Assembly (NCBI RefSeq): GCF_963576675.1 | Contig: NC_088915.1 | Span: 35,679,501-35,743,500 of the forward strand | DNA from: Euphorbia lathyris | Taxonomy: Eukaryota > Streptophyta > Magnoliopsida > Malpighiales > Euphorbiaceae | Direction: 5' to 3' | DNA length: 64,000 nt | In this document: positions 56,101 through 64,000 of the stretch, piece after piece | Numbering within the stretch: the first letter of the stretch is position 1 | Layout: every line of letters starts with the position of its first letter | Notes under the pieces: generated by a model | What the model was told of the DNA's origin: nothing | What the model saw: only the letters and a program-made list of their open reading frames with translations | The model's database searches: none | Translations under genes and position numbers: made by a program

Positions 56101-58751
56101 AGCTATCGCCAGTCTGCTTATCTTGCAAGTTAGAAATCTGCATTGATGATGGCAAATCAGGCTTGAGAACTAAGACTATGTATTGCTTCATGCCGGCAGA
56201 AGGTCCTTTAACAACTACTCCAAGTAAGTGGTCTTGTGCCTGTAATATAATAGTCTAAATTTAATATCCCACAACTAGTGCATCAATAAAGCATCTCAAA
56301 GGTGAAGCAAAAAGATTAAATGTTTAGCAATTATATGATTCAAAAAATCAAAGAATTCAAAATCAGTAGGCCTCTGGCAAATTAATACCATCCTCTGAAA
56401 AGGAGGGTGGGGTTCTTGGGTTTAGATCCAGGACTTTACTCCCCATTTACTACAATAAATAATTAAATAATAATAATAGGAATAATCATAATTATTATAA
56501 AAGAATCGAAATGATAATACCAAGAAAGAACTTCATCCGCATGCATATTAATAGCAAGCACGAATAAAATTATATGCATGGGAAGCATCTTCCCAAGTCA
56601 TTGACTCCATTTAGTTTGAAGTTTCGTCTTGAGTTTATAAAATCTAATTAAAATATAATAAGCAAATGTTCTGCAAAATTAATGCTACTCTTCACTTTTC
56701 ACCCGGAGTTGTTTTGCCCTTAGGCTTCACTTGTCTCGGTGACAAAAAATGCAATAACTAAAAATATTAAGGAAAATATCTATTGACAAAATACTTGACT
56801 CCCTATTGTTTGGTTACATGCTTAAGATTACTTGGAAACTAAATTCTGGCTTTGGAAGTGATAGAGAACGGGCTACAAGTGTTCTAAAGAACTGAGGGTG
56901 TACACTCATAGAAAGAAGAAGCCACAGAGGATTAACACCTAGCTGGCAAGTTAGTTACTCTAGGGGTATCTAGAGGAAAAGTTGTTACACCTAGGGGTGT
57001 GAGCTGCTGAGTTTTTTTTTTTCTTCATAAAGCTGCTGGGATTAGAGGGCGAGCCTTGGCGCAACGGTAAAACGTTGTTGTCGTGTGACCAGAGGTCACG
57101 GGTTCGAGTCTTAGGGGCAGCCTCTTGTCAATTAAATTGGCAAGGGAAGGCTTGCCCCCAATACACCCTTGTGGTGGGACCCCTCCCCGGACCCTCGCTC
57201 AGCGGGGACGCGTAATGCGACCGGGCCGCCCTTTTAAAGCTGCTGGGATTAATTCTGTTATATAGAGTAGTTTGTTTGGGGGAAGGGAAGATAATTTTGT
57301 ATTTGCAAATCTGCTTACAGCAGGGCTCTCATTGAGAGAGGGAAGATATCCTTCCTGGTTGTCTGTTTACCTTTACACTTTTCCTCATTTACTTCATCAA
57401 TTCCTTATTCTGTTCATCTAAATATTCTCTGTTCTGAAATTGTTTCTTATCAGGAAGTGTACTGGAAAATCTCAATTTTCTTTAAATAGAGAAAAAATAA
57501 ACCCACAAAAACTTCATATTTTCACTTGGGATAAGGTACAAAAAGACCCTTATGTTGGCAGCCATGGTGCAATTTTACCCCTAAATTTTGCAAGTTAGGC
57601 CAATTCCAGACATCAATAACGAAACCCTCTCTATATTCATGAATCTTGGAACCTCCACTGCACACGTTCGTCATGTTATTACTCATTGTAACAAATCACA
57701 GATATATGTATACACATAAAAAAAATTATCATGTGTTCTACATGTGTTGGACAGAAAAATGAAAATCTAAATATTTCATCGAGCTTAAAGGTATTCCATC
57801 TCCAAATCTATTATGAAATTACAAAAAATGCAAAATCTTTTTCTTTTCCTGAACCAAACTGATATGCAACTGGTGCAGAAAATATAATATGTCTGAAATT
57901 GGTCCACCTTGCCAAAGTTAGGGGTAAATTGTTTGCAACTTATCCCTTTTCACTTTATAAACACTAATTAGGGAAGGCAGGAAAAAAAAACAAGAAACAG
58001 ATCGGCTTGGATCTCCAACTTTGACCGTCTAATGATATTCGCGGTGCGACTAACCAGGCATGATTGGTCTTAGTTACTGAACTATTTGGCACATACCTAG
58101 TTCCACTCTAGATTAATTCTTGTACAAATCCGAAAAAATAAGCTCTTTCAAAAAGTTGGAAGTCATTTCCTCTAAAATAGGTTAGTCTCCCCTTTGACCG
58201 AAAAAAAATCTTTTTCATTGACCAGTTATGAGTTGTCGAATGCACCAGAAAAATTTCAGATTTTTTTTTACAACAAAATTCAGTAAACAAATGGATCCTC
58301 GATGTCATAAATTTTTCTCTGTATAATCTGTCACAGTATACATAGACCACTTTCTGTAGGTTTACTATTTGCAAACTGAAAACCAACCCATCTAATGGAA
58401 CTAGTAACTGCTAAACTGGAGAAAGCTTAGTGAGACTGCAGATGCTCAATTAAGAAATTAATTAGAAGAGCTGTCTTCATCAAAAGCTATACATTGCCAA
58501 TGCTCTCCGTAAGACAGACTCTAAGCAATCAAAGGAATTAAATTTGATACAGCGACATACTGAAAGTAGAAGCACCAACAAATTAAGAACTCACTGATTG
58601 TGACTTCTTCACCACTACCACTCTTCCAGGTTGAAGAAATTGTTGGGCAACAGTGGACTGCATGACTACCTCTGATATCTGGTTTCTATATTCCTCAGCC
58701 TCTAAGTACATGTCATAGTATTCTTCAATTGCAGGTTCGCCTTTTATACAC
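53130..58751 (-). CDS. SKI2: SKI2-like exosome RNA helicase, last six exons only
   Basis: SKI2 (DExH11 in Arabidopsis) is the helicase of the cytosolic SKI complex, which feeds RNA to the exosome. Exons on the minus strand: 58595-58751, 56239-55789, 54456-54242, 54119-53881, 53561-53435 and 53342-53130. All junctions are GT..AG and phases fit, giving about 467 codons without a lesion. The first seen exon reads IKGEPAIEEYYDMYLEAEEY. The second holds the arch-type RNA-binding insert (LVLKPDLPSS, RKGSGAINIKLPY). The last four form the C-terminal DSHC domain (RVACEMNSGEELISTECLFE, GTPFADICELTDVPEGMIVR, METASNAIKRDI). The ATPase core exons are not in the window; gypsy DNA lies upstream. Either intron TE insertion or gene truncation explains this. 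Confidence 0.88.
54457..55788 (-). other. SKI2-like intron, 1.3 kb
   Basis: Flanked by AAAG|GTAAAT and GCAG|ATCTG. Contains no recognisable element or gene. Confidence 0.6.
56240..58594 (-). other. SKI2-like intron, 2.36 kb, with SINE
   Basis: Runs from CAATCA|GTGAGT to TTACAG|GCACAAG. The only clear insert is the SINE at 57045-57235. Several open frames inside lack domains. Confidence 0.7.
57045..57235 (+). mobile_element. Au-like tRNA-derived SINE
   Basis: 191 bp with an A-box region (GGCGCAACGGTAAAACG), B box (GGTTCGAGTC, 57101-57110), a GC-rich body (GCTCAGCGGGGACGCG) and a short T tail. A perfect 16-bp duplication, AAAGCTGCTGGGATTA, flanks it (57029-57044, 57236-57251). The sequence matches my memory of the widespread plant Au SINE family. 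It sits in an intron, antisense to the host gene. Confidence 0.92.
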
Positions 58752-59075
58752 CTGCATTGAAAGCACCATGTTTGATCGGTAACCAAAAAGAAACCTCACA
58801 AAATCGTATGACACCATAAGATAATCAAACAACTAAAGCTACATGGTAGTTCATTTTCTCGCAACTTCTGAGATACTTGGAAGACCTTTGCAATTAAAAA
58901 TATTATAATGATAAGGAGGCCCATAAACTTTAGTTACAGAAATAGGGGGGAACAAACCCAACATTAAACTGGTTTTATCATGGTGTAACCTGATCCTTTG
59001 CACCTAAAACCAGGTCAGTCTGGTTTGTGTCTGCATTAAAATCTCTTACTAAAATTGAACTGGTTTCATTATGGT
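58752..59075 (-). other. Start of the next upstream SKI2-like intron
   Basis: Intron end GCAG lies at 58752-58755. The first exon base completes a codon begun in an exon not found here. No further SKI2 exon is recognisable to the end of the window. Confidence 0.55.
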
Positions 59076-59315
59076 TCAACCATTGAACCAAATGGAAAAA
59101 AAGTGTGAAACCCAAAGTGGCCCAATCATGATTATGGAAAGGAGAGCGAGCCAGCCATTCAGCGTAATTTGGTTGGGCAAAAATTCATATTCGTTTAAGA
59201 TGTTCAAGACGCTGTCGGATAAAGGGAACCTCACCCCTTGCTCCAGGAAATTTTTGTAAAAGCCTAGATGACCTTCAGGAGCACGGGTAATAACTTGATC
59301 CTCACCAGGGAGCAC
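59076..59315 (-). pseudogene. Fragment of plant putative gypsy-type transposon domain
   Basis: The minus-strand frame reads RAPEGHLGFYKNFLEQGVRF, then VLNILNEYEFLPNQITLNGW and a hydrophobic end. This pattern fits the domain Pfam calls putative gypsy type transposon (Transposase_28), common in plant repeats; the assignment is from memory. Only about 70 residues remain, with no neighbours from the same protein. Confidence 0.55.
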
Positions 59316-59640
59316 TCGCCCCCTAGATGGACAAATTCAAGGTACTTAGTGATGGGTATTTTAGGAAGTTTAGGCAATTGAAACGACGGCGGCGCTATGT
59401 TGATCCTGATTAATGAGATTAATAATGGGGTTCAAGGCACGAAGAGTCTTGGCCAATCCCAAGAGGAGAGATAAAGCAATAAGCAGACACCTGGCATTAT
59501 GTGCAGATGGAAGAAGCACAATTCCCCATAGCCAGCTACCTCACGCAAACATTAGAGAATGACTTCACGTGCTTCACTGAACCCTTGAAGGACGCAAATG
59601 ACCTTACCTATTTGATTATGCCACTATGCCATTTTACCAA
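59316..59640. other. Unclassified repeat debris
   Basis: No gene or element end recognised. Possibly the 3' internal part of a gypsy element preceding the purine-rich GCCGAGGGGGGGAC at about 59680. Confidence 0.3.
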
Positions 59641-60384
59641 GACCAATGTGAAAACCGAGCCCTAAAGGACTCGGAGGCATGCCGAGGGGGGGACATCTAA
59701 TACCCTAAAGAATATTCTCGAGTATATTCCTAATGAGCATCCTTTACACGTGGATCGATGCCCTCCTTACGATCCGGATCACTCAGGGATCGTCCGATCC
59801 AAGCTAAGGAATATCTTTAGAAGATGCTTATAGTACCATCTGACCACGTGGATCAATATTCACCGTTCATCTCAAGAACAGTACGACGAATGGAGGAGAG
59901 CCTTTGGATCACGCGAAGCGGTTACGTAAAGGACGACTGCCATATGGCAAGCCACGTGGATCAATATCCACCATTCGGACCAGAATCGGTAAGAGAGCAC
60001 TTGGATCATATGAGGCAGTTACGCAGGATGCACGAGCCGTCCGGCATCATAACGGTTTGAGGACCTCAAGATCAATCGGATAATGACATCTGTCCAATAA
60101 GTCACTAAGGCACAGATTCCCAAAAATTACAACAACTAACCTTGAAACTACTATATATATATATATAGAAAAGATGAGCACCCTAAAGAGGTAAGTAACA
60201 TCACAGTCACCAATATTTTAATTGCTTTCAACCCCTCTTTCAACCTTTACTAACTTAAGCATCGGACTAGGTTCACAGGAAACCGGACCCTTTCTAACCA
60301 GCTGTTTCTCCCTTTTAGGTCATTCAAGAAGATACTAGAAAGCATCACATATTGAAAAACATCAATTGATGCGGTAAGCGTGGA
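59640..60384 (+). repeat. LTR-like control region of the gypsy element
   Basis: A purine-rich tract near 59680 is followed by a region with three CACGTG boxes (59747, 59845, 59953), two imperfect ~105-bp direct repeats (59842-59948 and 59951-60055) beginning CCACGTGGATCAATAT, a TATA-like run (60151-60169) and a leader before gag. The exact LTR ends, the second LTR and the primer site were not resolved, so the call rests on layout. Confidence 0.45.
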
Positions 60385-61260
60385 TTGAACACGAGCTCCC
60401 ATCAAGCAATGAATCTGATAACTAGCACAGTCCATGGAGCTATGACCAGTCGAGTTCCAGAGCGTATAATCCAGGAGGGAAGGGGTGGTGGAATCTCGGG
60501 CAAAATCTCTACAGGCCTCACAGCCAACGCCACCAGGAACCCCTGGATTCTCAACATCATTGGTTCCTTGATGAGATTAGCAGGCAGATCAACCGCAATC
60601 TCACTCTGAAGGATTCGGCGACTTATTGATATGAGAGCTCTTCCCTGGTTCCATTCGGAACTTTAACCAAATGGCATCATCATTTGCAGAGCATTTCATC
60701 ACATCCATCCACGAGGGAAAGACGATGCAGGATTTGAACAGGGTAACCCAGGCCGAAGGAGAAACCCTAGCATAGTTTATCGAGTGATTACACGCGCTAG
60801 CCGTTCGGATAAAGGAGTTCAACGTCGGCGGAGCGATAGACTCCAAGGCGGGAATCTGTAGAAGTTGGGCCCTACAGCAGAGCATTGTCACCTCCAAGTC
60901 CCGAGGTTTCCAGAACTTGATGAAGAGGACAAGAAGTTATACCTGTTGGGATGAGCACAAGCCGAATCCATTGGTAAAGGATTGACTTGGCCCAACTTAG
61001 GACAAGAGGCTGGGGAAGGAGATAAAGAAAGAGAACAGCGGAAGCAACGAGAACAGGAGGACAGAGTTTAGTCCTCTTTAACGCTCCCAGAAAAGAAGTT
61101 ATGTAGTGGGTGGAAAGAAATAAACTGCACATTCAATACCCAAGCAAGTTGAAAAAACACTGAGTCGCAACAACAACACCTATTGTGAGTTCCACAAAAG
61201 TGAGGGCCACGATACGGAAAACTGCAGACAACTCATCGTCGAGTTAGAAAAGATGGCTGA
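60385..61260 (+). pseudogene. gag: Tat-like Ty3/gypsy gag remnant
   Basis: Several frames must be joined. 60385-60609 may be the head. The segment near 60664-60890 reads SSFAEHFITSIHEGKTMQDL and TQAEGETLA, the gypsy capsid pattern, with stops after it. Near 61180-61216, CEFHKSEGHDTENC is the knuckle-like motif of Tat gag proteins. The frame 61253-61492 is its lysine-rich end. Nonfunctional. Confidence 0.7.
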
Positions 61261-61494
61261 GAGTGGTAAGTTGTTTCCTGAAAAATATGAAGATACCTTG
61301 CGAAAGGAGAAGAAACCAAATGAAAGGATGTCGAATGGTGTCATTAATGTAATCGCAGGAGGATCAGGTCCCAAAAGGAAGAGAGAGGTAGCTAGCCTGG
61401 AACTGTGTGGGAGGCCTGATCTGACTTCTATTTCGAGAACCTCAAGAACAAGTCGAACCAATGGCATGACGATATGTTGGTCATTGAGATAATG

Positions 61495-64000
61495 ATTGCA
61501 GAATTCAGGTTTCAGAGGGTTTTCATCGATACCGGAAGCCCAATCAACATTATCACGAGAAAAGAATTCAAAACCCTACATATCAACCCGGACAAGTTGC
61601 TTCCCAGTACGGCCCCACTGGTAGGAATTAGTGGACACACTAGGTAGCATTCGGCTTAAGGTGGAAGTAGGAGACTCTGGGCCCAAATGGAGGACGGAAG
61701 CTGAATTCCTAATGGTAGACACATTTCTACCTTACAATACAATTATGGGTAGATCGATGTTATGCAACTCGATCAGAGCCCTATCTATTTGGCACTTGGC
61801 TTGGTAGATTCCAACCGAGGAAGGAATGGCAGTGGCTCAATGTAATCGGATGGTAGTGCATGAGACGTACATGGCATCTCTGAAGGAAAGCCGATTGGCG
61901 TTTAGAGACCGTACGGATGGCAGAAGGAAAGCTAATCCAAATTGCCTCAGAGTTAGCTGAACCTGTAAAGACTCAAGTACTGGACTGCGTAAAAGAAAAT
62001 ATAGCGGCTTTCGGATAGTGCCCGGCGGATGTGACTAGAATATCACCTAATGTCGTGATACATTCATTAAACATTGATGAATCAGTGGAGGGCGTCAGGC
62101 AAAAGATGAGAAACCATGGCTCCGAAAGAGAGAAGATCATCAAAGCTGGAATTCAGAAGTTGTTGGATTGTGGCCACATTAAGGCAGTTGAGTACCCTGA
62201 ATGGAGGGCCAATGTTGTGTTGGTGAAGAATGTTAATGGCAAGTGGAGACTCTGTGTGGATTTCATCGATCTAAACAAGGCATGCCGTAAGGATTTACAA
62301 CCTCTGTCTTGCATTGATATGCTCATCGACTCAACGGTGGGTTACGCCATCTACTCTTTTTGCAACGCATCACAGAGATCTCTATGAACCCCAAAGACAA
62401 AAAAAAAAAAAAAAAAAAAAAAAAGACGAGCTTCACCACACAAAAAGGGACGTATTGTTACAATGTCATGCCCACGTACTAAAGGTTGGTAAATGAAATC
62501 TTCAAAGACCTAACAGGGGATAAGGTAAAGGTTTACGTAGACGATATGATCGTAAATAGCAGAACCAATGAGGAGCATGTGAAAGATCTTACTAGAATCT
62601 TTGCATCATTAAAAGTTTATAATTTGAAGCTCAATCCTGAAAAGTGTACCTTTGGAGTAGACTCAGAAAGTTTTGGGGGTTCATGATTTCCGAAAGTGGA
62701 ATTGAGGCTAACCCCGACAAGATCCAGGCAATATTTAAAATGGAGCCTCCAAGGAAGCTCAATGATGTGCAAAAGTTGATCGGTAAGATTAATGCTCTAA
62801 GTCGTTTCATCTTATGCTCAGCAAAGCGTACCTTTCTACAAAAGCTTGAAAGGGGCGAAAGACTTCTAGTGGACAGCTGAATGCCAAGCTTCATTCAAGA
62901 AGCTAAAGGAATTCCTGGCACCTTTGCTCGAGGTAGGAGAAACACTCTATTTGTACATAAGTGTGGCCAACGAGTTAGTAGGCACGATCTTGATCAAGGA
63001 AAAAGGGGGAAAGCAATTCCCGATATATTACGTAAGTTGAGTGCTGAGGGACGCCGAAACCAGATATCCCAGGTTGGAGAAATTAGCCACCTTGTTGTGG
63101 TTGGATCTGACATGCCCCTAAGGAAGATCCTCGGGCGACTAAAGACATTTGGCAGATTGGCCGAATGGGCATAAAAACTCACCGAGTTCGAGCTTTCGTA
63201 CGAGCCCTGAAGGGCATTCAAGACTCAAGCCCTAGCAAATTTCTTAGTCGAAATACCAGTAGAGATGAGCGAATTGGGGCTCACGAAGGAAACCTGGGAG
63301 TTTCTTGTGGATGGAAGCTCAAGAAGATAAGGAGCAGGGATCGGGGTATATGTTAGAGGCCCATAAAAGATCAAATTGGAGTACGCGGCAACTTTAAATT
63401 TTTCAGCAACAAATAATGTCGCTGAGTACAAAGCAATGATTCAAGCACTCCATATCCTAAAGGTCATAAAACTTGACCGCGTGGTGATCAAGACCGATTC
63501 AAAGCTAGTAGTGAACCAAGCAACCAACCAATACAAGGCTAAGAAGGATTCAATTAAACTATACCTACAAATTGGAAGGTCGGCACATCGAGGTCCGGAG
63601 AATTCCAAGAGAGCAGAATAAGAGAGCTGACAAGTTGGCTAAGCTGGCGTGCACCCAGACGGACCCTGCCTTAGCCCTTGCATCATGGAGCAGAAGACCC
63701 AACCTAGTACAACCAAAGTAGAAGCAATGGTGATCGACACATCAGAAGAATGATTCCATCCAATCGGCAAGTATGCGATAACAATGGAGATACCTGCTAA
63801 TCGAAAAGAGAGGATCAAGGTGCTAAGAAAGGCTGGAAGATACTCGGCAACAGGAGAGGACCTTTATATGAAATCATATAGCCATCCATTGCATAAGTGC
63901 GTGGGCTTTGATGAAGCTTAATATATTATGAGGGAAATTCACGAGGGGGACTGTGGGGCTCATGAAGGAGAGAAGCCTTCGCCCGAAAAGCACAATTACA
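61495..64000 (+). pseudogene. pol: Tat-like Ty3/gypsy pol, broken, runs off the window
   Basis: Protease: FIDTGSPINII with DTGS at 61528-61539. RT: 62031-62387 (YPEWRANVVLVKNVNGKWRL, VDFIDLNKA), then a tract of 26 A (62399-62424) and missing codons, then YVDD at 62534-62545 (VNEIFKDLTGDKVKV before it) and GFMISESGIEANPDKIQAIF. A first RNase H follows (ANELVGTILIKEKGGKQF, 62955-63110) and then a second, archaeal-like one (FLVDGSS near 63305, NNVAEYKAMI, KTDSKLVVNQ). Two RNase H domains in a row mark the Tat lineage. An integrase zinc finger starts near 63930 (EIHEGDCGAHEGE). Many stops and shifts. Confidence 0.82.
62399..62424 (+). repeat. Poly(A) tract inside gypsy RT
   Basis: 26 consecutive A replace part of the RT codons between the two RT blocks. 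It could mark slippage, a lost small insertion or an assembly artefact. Confidence 0.9.

Noticed and set aside
57053..57110. tRNA gene at the A/B boxes
   Set aside because: The head cannot fold as a full cloverleaf by eye, and the GC-rich body, T tail and 16-bp target duplication show a SINE.

Overview
This window is nuclear DNA from a flowering plant, probably a eudicot. It is AT-rich and has plant GT..AG introns, tRNA-derived SINEs and hAT, Mutator and CACTA DNA transposons. Most of it is nested LTR retrotransposons of plant lineages. There are only two host gene loci: a complete three-exon gene at 51.1-51.8 kb, and the last six exons of a SKI2-type RNA helicase gene at 53.1-58.8 kb on the opposite strand.

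Layout. 1-6.1 kb is intergenic DNA with a CACTA-like end (1712), a Mutator-type MITE (2380-2857, 9-bp target duplication), a Mutator-like element with long inverted ends (2933-4369, 10-bp duplication) and a hAT element (5004-6056, 8-bp duplication). 6.1-7.7 kb is an unclassified LTR-element remnant. 7.7-41.1 kb is one minus-strand Ty1/copia element of Sirevirus type (element A), expanded by three later insertions. Element B (10154-21304, +) is a related Sirevirus inserted in A's accessory ORF. C (22743-24572) is a solo LTR in the same ORF. D (26202-35332, +) is an Athila-like element without a polymerase, inserted in A's RNase H region. A's left LTR has internal sequence on both sides, as in LTR-sharing tandem copies.

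41.1-44.0 kb holds about 2.3 copies of a 1.2-1.35-kb tandem repeat. 44.4-49.6 kb holds two fused, broken minus-strand copia fragments of another lineage (E2, E1); E1 carries a Mutator-type MITE. 49.6-50.5 kb is a 5'-truncated LINE ending in poly(A). After the two host genes, 59.1-64 kb is a degenerate plus-strand Ty3/gypsy element with two RNase H-like domains, as in the Tat lineage. It runs off the window and lies where the upstream SKI2 exons should be.

How the parts work together. All retroelement proteins here are broken, but the order gag-protease-integrase-RT-RNase H is clear in A, B and E1. A and B also carry a long accessory ORF behind a TATA box and a CT-rich leader. D carries two related accessory ORFs and no gag-pol. 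The A/B accessory domain and the D ORFs look distantly alike. The most interesting theme is that two retrotransposon superfamilies seem to keep a similar accessory protein under its own internal promoter. No cellular operon, CRISPR array or defence island is present.
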